A DNA stretch of 64,000 bases from Amanita rubescens (GCA_015039365.1 WION01000241.1:1-64000), one strand, 5' to 3'; shown: positions 34,301-45,991, counted from the first letter of the stretch. Numbers and translations: made by a program. The notes: a model not told the origin generated them from the sequence alone.

Positions 34301-34727
34301 TGAACGTTCTCGGCAGCAGGAACAGGTCCAACAGGAGCAGCACACGTCTGCGAAGCCTGTCGAGTCAACGGTGAAGAGGAAAAAGCGGTTTTCCCTGCCT
34401 GCGATCGCTGTGCAGCCTTTGAACGTCACTGCGCGTACGGTGCCTATGGGCTCGGGTAGTGGGACAATTGAGGGATTTTCGTCAGGCGGTATGGTTGCAA
34501 ATGGAGCGAAGGAAAGGGAAAGAACGAGGAGGTTCTCACTCGTCCTGGGAGGTCGGTATCAAAGCCGGTCGAGTCTTTCGCTTCCACTTAGTGAAGGGGA
34601 CAATGACAGGAGAGGAGGGGATAATGATAGGAAAGCTTCTGGAACTGGAACGGGAGAGAAGAGTGTTGTGATTATGAAGCTGAGCGAGCTATTAAAGAGC
34701 TCGAGCTCAAGAACGAGAATGGGATGA
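31317..34727 (+). CDS. FGD-type Rho guanine nucleotide exchange factor (DH-PH-FYVE)
   Basis: Predicted exons 31317..31326, 31383..31906, 31961..32525, 32587..33237, 33287..33678 and 33738..34727; all phases close, 1043 aa. The first exon encodes only MIH plus one base. Order: Ser-rich N terminus; DH domain from about residue 160 (KIIHEFYDTEKTYVDGLDFI ... CGKLKFRDWMLTIVQRCPRY); PH domain (GRKLLKRGPLY, REFLLFSDCLVWL, ATEHDRDEW after a splice); FYVE zinc finger (WIPDEKTRECMRCGQGFGW, RRRHHCRLCGRCVCGGC, then after an intron CNVCYE); long low-complexity tail. By family, it should activate Cdc42-like GTPases and bind PI3P on endosomes. The RRRHHCR ligand motif is complete, so the finger should be functional. 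Confidence 0.9.
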
Positions 34728-34859
34728 TTGGTAGGCTATGGGACCTTTTTTGATTGTTGCGGGATCTTGTACTCTTTGCATTGTTTCAATTGCATCTGGC
34801 ACGGTAACGACTATCATGACTAGTACCGCGACGTTTTATCCGTAGATCACTTGAACTAC

Positions 34860-36910
34860 TACAGCATATGAGCCGTTTAGCGTAAGAATGAATGGATGTA
34901 TAAGACGGTCAAGTTAGGTCACGGGTGACTGCATGGATTTCGCATGCGTGTGCAACATAGCATCCAATAAAGGCTGCGGTTCAGACAAAGGCCTCTCGAG
35001 ATCATGGTACTCTCCACCAGATACGCGCGATGGGACCTGGAGAACAACGCGTCCTTGGGAACGCTGTTCTCGAACTACGACCTGTTCAGCTTGACTCCGA
35101 GGGGGTATTAGATGATCGGTGATCGACGTCCTGGCTGGAGAGACCCTGACTGGCGAGATATCTATGTGGATTGATATCGGTATCGACGCATCTTGTTCAG
35201 TGTTTTTGAAGAGACGATATATGCACGGTATCACGACATTTAGGTTGCAAACCATCAGCGCTACCGCACCCTGAACGTGTTGTTAGCAGTGGGCCCAATT
35301 AGAAACAACAGGCGAGCGCATTTACTCTGACTTGAAGGACCGTTTCGGACAACTTGAACAGACTCCTTAATTGGTTGGGGGAGTACGCCAAATTGCATAC
35401 TGTCTTTACAATTGCGAAAATAGAAGATAGAACCGAAACGCTGAAGACAGTGCGGACCAGAAATCGGTCGGTTTTGGACAGTCTGAGGCCTCGTAACATG
35501 TGAAGAGGGATAAATACAAGGAAGGTATCGCCGATGATGGACACTTGAAATGCTCAAAAAGTTAGCTTGCGACATGTGGCGGTATAACGGAAAACATACA
35601 GACGGTGAAAAAAAGTTGCTCTACATAACCCATACAAGATGCGGGGACTGGGAAGTCCGGGTCAAACGCAGAACAACGGATACACTCCAACACCATGACG
35701 ACTATCCATATAAGAAAGAACACGATAATGAGAGCGGCGACGCAATGCTTTCTGATCACATCTTCCTTTGCGATCCTGTAGATCGAGAATGCGACCCCAA
35801 TGCGAGACGACCTGGTAATCCATAGAATATGCATATCAGCCTCGGGCCCAACGCCGTCACAGAGCCAAACTCACCAAACGACGCATGGCAGCAGAAGTGC
35901 CGCAACCCACATACGCACAACGGCGCGCATTTCGGTTCCGGGCTCACTTCCGTGCTGTCAGCGTTCAACAAGCCCTGTCAGCAGGCAGAGTCCATTCTTA
36001 GAACACCCTCGTACCGGGATGCAATGGCCATACCCATATGCTCAAAAAGAGCCCCACATCCGAGGTCAGAGTACTTGCTGCCAATAAATCATCCCAATAG
36101 TATTGTTTTGTCCTATAACGGTGCCCATGCCGAAAAACAGCCAGGCTTATCGCAAGCACGTGTACTGGGAGAACGATAACTGAGGGGGATGCATCATGGC
36201 GAACCGTGAAATATTTGAACGCTAGAACTGCTCACCTCTGAGATTCATGGAACGGTAGCGCGTCCGAGTCAGCTCGCATACTTATAGTCCTATGCAGGGT
36301 TTCGACAGGGAAGGCGAGGATATAACCATTGAGAGGTCATTAACACAAAAATAGGCGTACAAGTCCAACTCATGTCATGGATATGATCGATCAATCGATA
36401 CTATTCAATTACCTCTACCGTAAACGAATGTTGTGGTGACGGACGGCAACTAAATTTCTAAAAGCCGTATTTTCAAGGTATTAGCATACATCATGTGTGC
36501 ATCATACATGACACACGATGCTCAGTGCTTGCCAGGCAAAGTTTCAAGTTTGTGGCCCAATGGTTAGACATTGATGTCGCCCGTCTATGGTCAAAAATAT
36601 GCTTCGAACGAGTAGTAGTATTAGCTCCGACGACTGCGGAGAAACTACACGAATGCCGTCGGAGCAAAAAAACACGATGACCGTCGGCACACTTCGCGAC
36701 AGGTGGTTAAGGCACAATTTATTCATGATCGATGATCGCGTAATCGGTTATTCGCTTTCAAGATGCTAATCTCCCTAGGTCATTTGTACACTGGTCAAAA
36801 TGCCAAGGCCATGAATATCCGCGGGTAATGGAGGAGCACAAGTTATCAAGGAAACGTTTTGGAAATGGTACCCGCTATCTGGATACAAGCTAAGAAAGCA
36901 GGGATGTGAA
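34860..36910 (+). repeat. Segmental duplication of about 2 kb, copy 1
   Basis: The stretch covering 7TM gene A and its upstream flank recurs at about 39060..41110 in the same orientation, with identity near 90 percent over the gene and decaying upstream (both have TCAAGGT near 36474/40614 and ATCAAGGAAACGTTT near 36848/41046). Borders are estimated by eye. Confidence 0.7.
34914..36248 (-). CDS. Fungal-rhodopsin-domain-like 7TM protein, copy A
   Basis: Predicted exons 36236..36248, 36007..36179, 35875..35954, 35600..35811, 35326..35543 and 34914..35270; phases close throughout, 350 aa. The 13-nt first exon gives MNLR plus one base. Hydrophobic segments in order include VIVLPVHVLAISLAVF, DVGLFLSIWVW, MWVAALLLPCVVW, the SSRIGVAFSIYRIAK loop, AALIIVFFLIWIVVMVLECI, IIGDTFLVFIPLHML and GAVALMVCNLNVVIPCIYRL, then a cytoplasmic tail. 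YYWDDLLAA and RIGVAFSIYRI resemble the fungal rhodopsin-like 7TM proteins that are strongly expanded in basidiomycetes (PTH11-like in general design). No retinal-binding Lys is claimed. Ligand unknown. Confidence 0.78.
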
Positions 36911-37017
36911 AGGTAGCGCACTGCAAACAGCACCAAACACCTGGATGTCACGTATCACGTGTCAGGGTCTGCAACAGGCCAAGCACTGTTTTTATTTTTT
37001 TAGGTTCCATTGCCATA
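36249..37017. other. Upstream flank of 7TM copy A
   Basis: No gene seen. It contains the duplicated flank shared with about 40410-41110, and a possible TATA (minus strand CTATAAGTATG near 36274-36285) for copy A. Confidence 0.4.
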
Positions 37018-38036
37018 CAGTACATATCCTAATAATGCATATGGTCGGGACCCAAAAATTCTTATGCATTAAGACGAATATGCATTAAGCAGTTTGTGAC
37101 TGTTGTGACTGTTGTGACAAAATAACGGCTACTGAACGACAAGATAATCTTCTATGCTCGTCTGCTTCGCCTTCCTCATTTCCTCCCTATTAAGCTGCGC
37201 GCAGTACCTTCTAGCAGTCTCAGAAAGCTCAAAAGCCAACTGCGGATCACCACAATGAAGGCACGATGACTGGATCTGGGTACACAAAGATATCAGTTTG
37301 GAGCGCGATAGTGAATCCAGCGAACCCGGTGCATCATCCTCATCGTCTGAGTCTACCTGTACTTGACTTCTCCTTTTTCAACAGCAATCTCGTGACGGAC
37401 CTCTGCAATCCCCTTCGCGATGTCGCGATGGCTTTGATATGAACCGTCACTAGGGATCTTCTTCCTGCTCTTGCTCTTCAAGGGGATCAAGGATATCGAC
37501 CGTTAGCAGATATCATAACAGCCGCTTGCTTCACATCTGGATGTGAATCAATTCTGTCATCCAGTCTGCGAGAGTAAGGTTCTGGCAAGACGTTTTTGGA
37601 GGGATCACCGCAGATGTAGCGGGAGCGTCCTTTGGCTTAGGGGCCCGTTTTGCCTTCTTGGACAGGATTTGTCAACGGCCTTGCGTTTCCGGAGGTTTGG
37701 CTCGCGATCAACTGACTGAGTGGGTATGGAGATATGCATTGCCTAGTATGATATGAATTTCTACAACCTAAATATACGTAGGAGAACAGTACTAGAACAG
37801 TGGGCGAGAGTGGGCATGATGCATGATGGGACAAATTTCACTCCGGGCCCCGGCATATGGTGTACAAATACCAGCCGGAGCTACCTCATAATGCATATTT
37901 GTCATATTTTGTTCATGCATTATGCAATATGCAATATTTACAGCTTTTGGGTGGGTCCCAAGGTGGGATCCCACAAAATCCTATGCATTTTCACGGATAT
38001 GCATTATGGGCATATGCATTATGAGCATATGTACTG
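37018..38036. mobile_element. pogo/Tc1-like DNA transposon remnant with TA target duplication
   Basis: The 1019-bp block begins CAGTACATAT and ends ATATGTACTG (inverted), each flanked by TA (37016-37017 and 38037-38038). Sub-terminal ATGCATAT-type words recur at both ends. Inside, the minus strand ending at a stop at 37129-37131 has a coding-like stretch with SKLISLCTQIQSSCLHCG, ELSETARRYCAQLNREEMR and a terminal DYLVVQ, resembling the C terminus of a CENP-B/pogo-type transposase. The upstream part of the transposase is absent or degenerate, so this is a non-autonomous or dying copy. The CAGT start and TA duplication fit the Tc1/mariner/pogo superfamily. Confidence 0.65.
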
Positions 38037-38120
38037 TACTAGCAAAATTACTTGTTGCGACGTTCATCTACTGGCCTAGCATACCATGGATACAAGGAGG
38101 GTCTTATAGCGTACCCCATT

Positions 38121-38169
38121 GATATTTAAGTCAGTGCTTTCTCCCGCAAACCTCAGAGCCGGTCTCCAC
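38121..38169 (+). promoter_or_regulatory. Shared core promoter of the small secreted family, copy 3
   Basis: Reads GATATTTAAGTCAGTGC, spacer, then CAAACCTCAGAGCCGGTCT and CCAC. It drives, or once drove, the dead copy at 38287. The TATA has changed from TATATAAG to ATATTTAAG, which may weaken it. Confidence 0.75.
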
Positions 38170-38286
38170 CTTCGTTTTTCAATCGAACCCACGCATCTAA
38201 AAACTTTTGTCCGTTATATCCGAGTAAGTCCTGGTAAATTATACTGTAATTAGCCACTGATATATCGTCCATCAACCTATAAAAGG

Positions 38287-38740
38287 ATGTCGATCAAATT
38301 AATTATATTCTTACGCTCGTTCTTCTATGATCTCTCCTACACTATCCCTACTTTAACTCCCTCGAACACAAGTGGTTTTGAGTGGAAAGAGAACCTCTAT
38401 CAGCAGAGGGAAAGAAACGAAAACCGGATGACGTTATTACTTTTCAGGTTGGACGCACACCGAATCTTTCTGTCATTACAGGCGCTGCAGACGTATGGCG
38501 TCCCTCAGTTATACGATTTCGGATGGGAAGAAAAACCGATCTGGGGCAGTGTGGGGCACGTCGTGGAATTCCGTTACTGACCATTAATGGAGACATTCAA
38601 CCGCTTGGCACATGGCCGTGACAAAACCCTTTAACTTTAGAGTCAATTTTTACCACTGGTTTAGAATCGTGACGTGACTTACGCGCTTGACAGGAAAGTC
38701 ACTTGTTTGTCTGTTATCGAAATCCGAAGTATGTTGAGGA
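38287..38740 (+). pseudogene. Dead copy (member 3) of the small secreted protein family
   Basis: Starts MSIKL like member 1. Then the signal peptide degrades, an internal deletion follows, and in a second frame come PLSAEGKKRKPDDVITF, DLGQCGARRGIPLL and LGTWP, clearly the counterparts of PLSAEGKGRNLDDVIF, EQCGARNGEFPLL and LGTWA in member 1. A stop interrupts right after TWP. The C-terminal intron region (ACTTACGCGCTTGACAGG) is still recognisable near 38676. The 5' UTR intron and promoter upstream (38121-38286) and the 3' flank near 38850-38890 also match member 1, in inverted orientation. Confidence 0.78.
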
Positions 38741-39059
38741 GAAGCAGGGCATTTTCGCCTTGCCGCAAATATGTAAGGCAGGGCCATACATTATTCGAAG
38801 ATCCAGCCGTATCTAGCTCCAGCACACCCCGAGCTGAGAGTGAGTAGGCAAAGGTTGAATATCTTATGGTAGCGTTTCCATGATTGGAATTGTGCGCAAC
38901 CAGTAAGACAGGTTCGCTCGCCCTCACGCCCTCGATCCTGGACATCTATCTAGTTACGGTAAAGTAAGACAACTGCACAACTCGTCTGATCAAAGGGATA
39001 CAGCCAGCCTCACCGTGCCAAGAGCACAGGTGATTAATGATTGCTTCGAATCTACCCAT

Positions 39060-41110
39060 GAGCTTGAAGTGGTGATCCTCCACCTCTCTACGCTATTAGA
39101 TCACTTACTATAGCACGTGGGCGCTCAGCGTAAGAATGAATGGATGCATAAGATAGGTCACGGGTGACCGCACGGATTGCACATGATTGTGCAACATAGC
39201 ACCTAATAAAGGCTGAGATACGCGAGATGGGACCTGGAGAACAAGGCATCCTTGGGAACACTGTCCTCGAACTACGACCTGTTCAGCTTGACTCTGAGGA
39301 GGTACTCGACGATCGGCGTTCGACGTCCTGGCTGGAGAGATCCTGACTGGTGAGACATCTATATGGATTGATATTGGTATCGACGCATCTTGTTCAGTGT
39401 TTCTGAAGAGACGATAGATACAGGGTATCACAATATATAGGCTGCAAACTATCAGCGCTACCGCACCCTGGTGTTGTTAGCAGTGAGCCCAATTAGAAAC
39501 AAAAGACGAGCGCATTCACCCTGACTTGAAAGACCATTTCGGCCAATTGGTTGAGGGTGTACTACACCGAATTGCACACGGTCCTTACAATCGCGGCAAT
39601 AGAAAATACGACCGAAACGCTGAAGACAGTGCGGACCAGGAATCGGTCGGTTTTTGACAGCCTGAGACCTCGTAACATATGAAGCGGGATAAAGACAAGG
39701 AGAGCATCGCCGATGATGGACACTTGAAATGCTCAAAAAGTTAGCTTGCGACATGGGGCGGTATAACGAGGGACATACGGACTGTGAAAAACAGTTGCTC
39801 TTCATAGCCAGTACAAAATGGGATTGGGTGGTCTAGTCCCAACTTCTATTTTGCAGAACAACTCAACACCATGACAATTATCCATATAAGATAAGAATGA
39901 ACAAGCAAATGAGAACGGTGACGCAATGCTTTCTCATCGCATCTTGCTTTGCAATCCTGTATATCGAGAACGCGACCCCAATGCGAGACGACCTGGTGAT
40001 CCATAGAATATGCATATCAGTGGGCTCAACGCCGTCACGGAGCCAAACGTACCAAGTGACGCATGGCAGCAAAAGTCCCGCAACCCAGATACGCACTGTG
40101 AGCCATTCGGGCTCAACATTACTTCCCGGTGCTGTCATGGTTTAATAAGCCCTGCCAGCAGGCAGAGTCCATTCTTAGGACATATAATAGGCATACCCAT
40201 ACACTCAAAAAGAGCCCCACATCCGAGGTCAGAGTACATGCTGCCAATAAATCATCCCAATAGTATTGCTTTGCCCTATAACGGTGCCCAAGCCGAAAAA
40301 CCGCCAGGCTTATCGCAAGCAGGTGTACTGGGAATGCGATAACTGGGGGACGCATGGTGAACCGTGAAACATTTGAACGCTAGAACTGCTCACCTCTGAG
40401 ATTCATGGAACGGTAGCGCGTCCGAGTCAGCTCGCATACTTATAGTCCTATGCAGGGTATCGACAGGGAAACCGAGGATAGAACCATTGAATAGAAAAAT
40501 GAGGGTCATTAACACGATAAGTAAATGGGCGCAAACTCATGTCATGGCATATGATCGATACTATTTATAAAACTCCGCCTCTAACGGACGGCAAACTTTG
40601 AAAAGCCCTATCTTCAAGGTATCATCATACATTATGCATCACACTTAGTGGCTCAACGGTTAGACATTGATGTCGTCCCTCGCTTCCTTTGCTACTTTTA
40701 TGTGAATATGGTCAAAAAAATGTTCCGAACAAGAAATACGGTACCAGTATTAGCTGCGACCGCGGAGAAATTATATGACTGCCGTTGGAGCAATAGAACG
40801 CAATGACTGTCAGCCTGATCACGACAGGCTAAGGCACAATTTATTCGCGATTGATTATTCGCTCGATGCTATGCTAATCTATATTCGACCTTGACCTCGT
40901 TGTCGTCCACGCAGTGACGGTGAGTCATTGCAAAAGCTACCGCTTTCCCTAGCTAGGCGTGTCTTCCGTATGTACGCCGATAGGTCAAGGCCATGAACAT
41001 CGGCGACCGTAGTGGAGGCACCGACACAAGTTAGAGTTGAAATTATCAAGGAAACGTTTGGAAGACGAAGTGATACCCGCTATCTAGATACAAGATAAGA
41101 AAGGGATACG
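39060..41110 (+). repeat. Segmental duplication of about 2 kb, copy 2
   Basis: Partner of 34860..36910, same orientation, carrying the dead 7TM copy B. Upstream of the gene both copies keep the phrase ACCTCTGAGATTCATGGAAC and the run ending CATACTTATAGTCCTATGC. Confidence 0.7.
39108..40406 (-). pseudogene. 7TM copy B, degenerate duplicate of copy A
   Basis: Same start (MNLR, 13-nt first exon ending at 40394) and the same domain words as copy A (VIAFPVHLLAISLAVF, YYWDDLLAACT, LTVRIWVAGLLLPCVTW, RIGVAFSIYRIAK). Breaks: the phase of the second intron no longer fits the third exon; in the fifth exon an in-frame TAG follows VRTVCNSV near 39560, where copy A reads VKTVCNLAYSPNQL; and about 20 nt present in A after NQL are missing. 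The coding frame therefore cannot yield a complete 7TM protein, although large parts remain open. Confidence 0.7.
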
Positions 41111-41119
41111 AAAGAGGCG

Positions 41120-41354
41120 GAAGGGCGGTTAGCCACAAGCAGCATTTTGTACCGCGCGGGCTTAGATCTAACTATGTATCGATGTCTTATCGCGATCAGA
41201 TGTCACATCTCTCGTTTTAAATGTTCGTAGCTACGTGTCGTACTTATGTGCTGAGGATTTTCCTTCCTCTTTGACTATGCCCCTCCCTTCGTGCGACTGC
41301 TCGTCCACTCGAGAATGCTCCGATGGATACTACACGCTTGGACAGGCTAAGTCT
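41120..41354. other. Spacer between 7TM copies B and C
   Basis: Nothing recognisable; 3' flank of copy C. Confidence 0.4.
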
Positions 41355-42752
41355 TCACATATTTGTGGGCCTAATATCTGTGCTATTAGAGCAAAAAAAT
41401 AATATAAGCTGCATTCGCTTGCGCACCGTACTAGCGTCCAATGAGGGTTGCGATTCAGACAAATGTTCGCCCGAAGCATGTAATAATCCTCCAGATATCA
41501 TCGCTGCGAGGTGGGCAAGAGCGAACCTTCGGGAGCGCTGCTCTCGAACTAAGGCGCGTTCAACTTGACTTAGGGGCGGTACTAAACAATCGTCGATTGA
41601 CATCCTGACTGGGGTGACTTCTATGTGGAATGATATCGGTATCGATAAATCTTGCTCGGCCCTTCTGAAGAGGCGGTAAATGCACGGCCCCACGACGATC
41701 AGGTTGCAAACTATCAGCGACACTGCACCCTGGACAGATCGTTAACAGGGGCCAACTGTTAACAACTGGCATGCATGTTACCCTGATCTGAACGGTCATT
41801 CCGACCACGTATATATGAGTGATTTTGTCGGGGAAGTACACCAGATTGCAGGTGGTGGTGACAATGTCTGCAGTGGCTGATAGAACAGAAGCACTAAAGA
41901 CGGCGCGAACCACGAATCGGTCGGTTCTTGGCAGCCTGAGATGTCGCAACATATGAAGCGGGATGGAGACCAGACAAGAGTCGCAGATGATGAACACTTC
42001 AAATCCTCAGAACATCAACCCGAGCCATATTGTGATATGACGACTGACGTACAACCAGTGAAACAAAGTTGCGCTATATGGCCCATGCAGGATGGGTCCA
42101 CGCGGTTCAGCTGAAGTGTTCGCTCCGCAGAGCAATGGATACACTTCAGCGTTATGGCCAAGATCCACAAAACAAGGAACATGGAAATGAGAGCAAGGAT
42201 GCAACGCCTTCTCGGCACGTCTTTCTCCGCGATCCTGAATATCGAAAACGCGACGCCAATGCGAGACGTCCTGTTCATATCACAAGGCACCTTATCAGAG
42301 CTCAACGCAATCGGGGGACAGCGCACCTACCAATTAACAGTTGGCAGCAAAACTCCCACTATCCAGATCCGCGATACTGGTTCTTCGGGTTCGATATGAT
42401 TACCTGGTACTAACAGCGTTCCATGCCCACTGTCAATGGATACCACTCATTTCTTGAAGACACTGTGCAGGACACATACCGGAATATATTGGCCACAGCC
42501 AAATGCTCAAAAAGAGCCCCACATCCACGAACAGAGTACATGCCGCCCAAAGATCATCCCAGTAGTATTGCTTTGTCCTATAGCGGTGTCTGAGCCGAAA
42601 AACACCCATGCTTATGGCAAGCAGATGTATTGTAGAGGTGATAGCTGGCGGAACAGACAAGCAGCCCGGGTGAACCAAGAAGCATTTAGGAGGGTTGGAT
42701 TGCTCAGGGACTCACCTCGGCGAAACATGAAATGGTGCCCCCCGAGTGGCAT
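41355..42752 (-). CDS. Fungal-rhodopsin-domain-like 7TM protein, copy C
   Basis: Intact paralogue of copies A and B, more diverged. Starts MPLGGHHFMFRR (exon 42716..42752), spliced to AITSTIHLLAISMGVF; then YYWDDLWAACTLFVDVGLFL, HIEPEEPVSRIWIVGVLLP, TSRIGVAFSIFRIAEKD, LISMFLVLWILAITLKCI, LFIICDSCLVSIPLHMLRHL and GAVSLIVCNLIVVGPCIYRL. Each junction I checked closes in phase and intron positions match copy A. The third membrane region and the C-terminal tail differ most. A likely older tandem duplicate from which A and B descend or diverged. Function as a receptor is family-based inference only. Confidence 0.78.
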
Positions 42753-43185
42753 AGCAAGCTGCATCAGCCGCCATTAGTATTTATATTCCCGCATGGGGCT
42801 GCGGGCAGACGAGGTAGGCAGCACTTGACATTAACGGAAACTTGAAAGAGGAAATAAATCCAACCTGCATGGAAAGGTCCAGAGCTTGGTCTGTTTCATG
42901 GCACGCGCTGGTTGGAAGGGACGTCACGTACTGTGTGGTTGGTAGGATATCTTTCGAAGCCGATTTGGGACGTAAAAGTCTTTAAGTGTGCGAACCTAGG
43001 TGACTCGTGTTCAAATTCTTTATCCTTATTGATGATCGCGCGCTGAGTAGTATCTAATAATTCATTTATATCCCTATCTTTACTAGAAACATCATGTTGA
43101 GGTACGATCGGCATCTAAAAGTCAGGCGAAATCACATCCCCTTGGTCCTACATAAGCATTACTTAGGATATATATCATAACGAAC

Positions 43186-43222
43186 GGTCATCGGTCATCG
43201 GTCATCGATCATCGATCATCAG
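43186..43222 (+). repeat. GGTCATC/GATCATC microsatellite
   Basis: About five tandem 7-nt units (GGTCATC to GATCATC), upstream of 7TM copy C and 3' of the GH76 gene. Confidence 0.85.
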
Positions 43223-43348
43223 TCACCCGTGGATCAGACATAAATCACCGTCGCGCCTCATTCCACTCGCTACCGGACATGGCCAAAACATATATTCCGA
43301 GCGTGCGATAGCGGATCCGAGTTTATATAAATTACGTATGTATTAGCC

Positions 43349-45283
43349 TTAATAACCTGGAATAGCGGAAACTAGCACATCCAATGCAGCCATCTGTCCC
43401 CAAGTAGTAAAAGCCATGGGAGGGCCGTGCCAATTTGCAGAATACGATGTACCACTCGCCGCAAGCTCCAAAAGGGCATTGCACTACGGTGAAAGAAAAG
43501 TCAGGGTCAGCCCTAATGGGCTTAGTCTGCAATGAACAACGATGCAATCTCACCTGAACGTCAATATAGCTTTGAATCAAAATAGCAAAATGAGAGTATC
43601 CCGTGTTTCTCACGAACGCTTCACCCAGGCCACGTATGAAGATGCCTTAAGGGATAACAATTTCAGTCGATAAGATAATCAGGCTCCAATTACAAACCTT
43701 TGAATCCAACACCGTCATTGTCGCTCTCGGTGCTTGAACCTTCAGTGATAATCCCATCGCTTCCCTCCCAAGTACTCGACTTGGTCGCATTCGCAACGAC
43801 TAACGTCATCCTATCCGCCAACTCGCATATTAGTAAAATACACCTAGAAAACAAATTTACTTACAAATCCTTCCACGAAGAATCTTTCGTCACACTAGTC
43901 AACACGCTCAGTCCTTCAACAAATTTGCCGGTGTTGTACGTAAACAACCACGAGGAGGGTGAGCGAGAACAATCGTCGGCGTTGATAGAGTCCAGAGCAA
44001 TATGTTTAGAATTGAGGTTGACATTCTTGATCCATTGTGCGCTGAGAATGGCTGCTTCGGTATACTTCGCCTCGCCGGTATATTCAGCAAGATACGCAGA
44101 GAGCCTGTTGATTGAACGTTAGACGCGATGTCTGGCATGTAAACGTAGGGAAAACATACGTCATGTACAACCTTTCAGAAAAAAGGAAGAAAACAACAGA
44201 CGTCATCGACAAGTCTAGACCGAACTGGAACCTTGATTCTAACGTACCCAGTCGTAATAGAGTTGATGGATGTGTCACCAGAGATAGGGCGCTGGATCGG
44301 GGCCAGTCAGTATACATATGCAATAAGCTCACATGGTCTTGACACGTACCCAAAAGACGCCTCCAGCCATAGTGTCTGAATACGCGTGCAAGCATTGTTA
44401 GGAATATAAGAAGCCCTGATTTATACAAATACGTACGTCCGGAGCAAGTCTTCGCAATAGCGAAGCTTTTTGTCGAAATATGACCAGATGCAGCATCTAC
44501 CTCCGAGATAACGCTATGCACAGCTAAGTTCGGGGAGTACGTGAAATTGAGGATATCTCACTATTTTGAAACATGCGTCCAAGCATCAATGGCATATGTC
44601 AACATGGTGGATCCATCGTACGCTCTGTGGGCGTACAGGGCCGCTGTCGCCCACCACCTAAACTCGATGTGATTATGAAATTCCACGATCGGTGGGAAAA
44701 CTTACAGTGCATCATCATTGTACTATCCCCAAGTTGATTCAGTCTATAAGGTTATATGAAGAGTGAGCGGATGGCTTACCCTGCAATTATGTTCGTCAAC
44801 TACACTTCCCTGCTAAGCATAAAGATAGACTAATAACTTACTCATACCGATCAAAGTTGGTATAAAGGCTCCACCCCTTTTTGATGTTGTCAATGACTTG
44901 GGTCTGGTATGTCCTAGTCTTGGCGTGATAATCATGGTTCGCTATGGCGGACCAGACATTGCCAGATTGCCACCACCCGATACCTTGATGTTGCGAACCC
45001 TCAGCGTCAGTAAATTACACTATTTGGAAACTTGCCATTGAATTGAGCATCGGAAGGAGTGAGCTGCGGTAAAATGGTGTTTATCGCGTTCCGAGAAATG
45101 GCGATACGTGTTGCAAGGGAGCGAAGGTTGGAGAAATGCTATGAAAAAAAGGCTGAATTTCTTTTATAAGTGTGCAAGACACGCGAAACGTACTCTCCAT
45201 GATAAAGGAACGCCTAGATCCTGCGCTGCAGTCAGCTGCAAAGCGCCGAGGACTAGTAGAGTAAACCCAGATAGAACGAACAT
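43349..45283 (-). CDS. Secreted GH76 alpha-1,6-mannanase-like enzyme
   Basis: Glycoside hydrolase family 76 (fungal Dfg5/Dcw1 and mannanase group), acting on alpha-1,6-mannan of cell walls. Signal peptide MFVLSGFTLLVLGALQLTAA starts at 45283. Recognisable blocks in order: NAINTILPQLTPSDAQFNG, GIGWWQSGNVWSAIANHDYH, LYTNFDRYE, YNDDALWWATAALYAHRAYD with the paired catalytic Asp-Asp, STMAGGVFW, LNSKHIALDSINADDC, GIITEGSSTESDNDGVGFKG, IFIRGLGEAFV and a final YSANWHGPPMAFTTWGQM. The gene has more than ten short introns; one, between the codons for FNG and IGWW, appears to use a GC donor (GCAAGT). No frame break was found. No GPI signal is evident at the C terminus, so the enzyme is probably free. 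Confidence 0.85.
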
Positions 45284-45991
45284 ATTGTGAGGCGAATAAA
45301 ATAAAATAAATGCGAGGCCCTGCGCACGTTCAAATTTTATACTTAGGACAATTGACGCGTTCGGGGTAGACGGAGCACGGCGAGGAGTTCCCGAGTGCGA
45401 GTTGCCGTGCCTACTTCTCCTTGAGACCTCTTATGCCTGTGAAATGCCCTCATTATTGATCAACTTACAACAGAGATTAGCGTGATTCTCAGAGAACGGA
45501 AGTGATTCTTTTATACATACATCACAATCATTTGATGAAGATTATCATAAGTACATCACATGGAAGCAAGTGTCTTTCGAGGCACATGGCCTTTTAAGTT
45601 TTAGCGAAGGGATAAACCGGGTGGATAATACATGTGCTGTATGTTGCCCTAGGCATCTCAGGGCATCGAACTCAAGTCTCGGGTTCGCAAAGGTCGAGTA
45701 TGATCATCACTAGGCCCGCGACTCGCCATTGCCGAGCTGAGTCGAGGCTGGGCTGGGAGGGGCTGGGCAAGGAGTGTGGGAGATGTGATGTAACACGTCA
45801 CATTGTCACGTACGTCGAATTTCGACGTGCTCAATGCTGACCTTGTCCTCGATTTTCTATTCATACAAAATGTACTGTACAATGCAATATATATTGCTGT
45901 ATGCATAGAGCAGGGTGCAGCAGCAAACCGGAGGGGACTATATGATGTGACATCGGGCCTAAATTAAAACAAGGAAATAATAAAAATAATA
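45284..45991. other. Intergenic spacer
   Basis: Promoter side of the GH76 gene. Apart from AT-rich patches I see nothing supportable; short ORFs have no similarity. Confidence 0.4.

Noticed and set aside
36540..36600. Sequence resembling a tRNA A box (TGGCCCAATGGTTAGAC)
   Set aside because: No B box at the right distance; the similar sequence near 40650 belongs to the segmental duplication, not a tRNA gene.
39460..39580. Reading the TAG of 7TM copy B as an intron (GTGTAG..CAG, 49 nt) to rescue the gene
   Set aside because: It would remove a membrane-segment border conserved in copies A and C, and the earlier splice-phase break would remain.
43700..44122. 140-codon + ORF inside the GH76 region
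   Set aside because: Antisense shadow of GH76 exons whose minus-strand frame carries the conserved family motifs.
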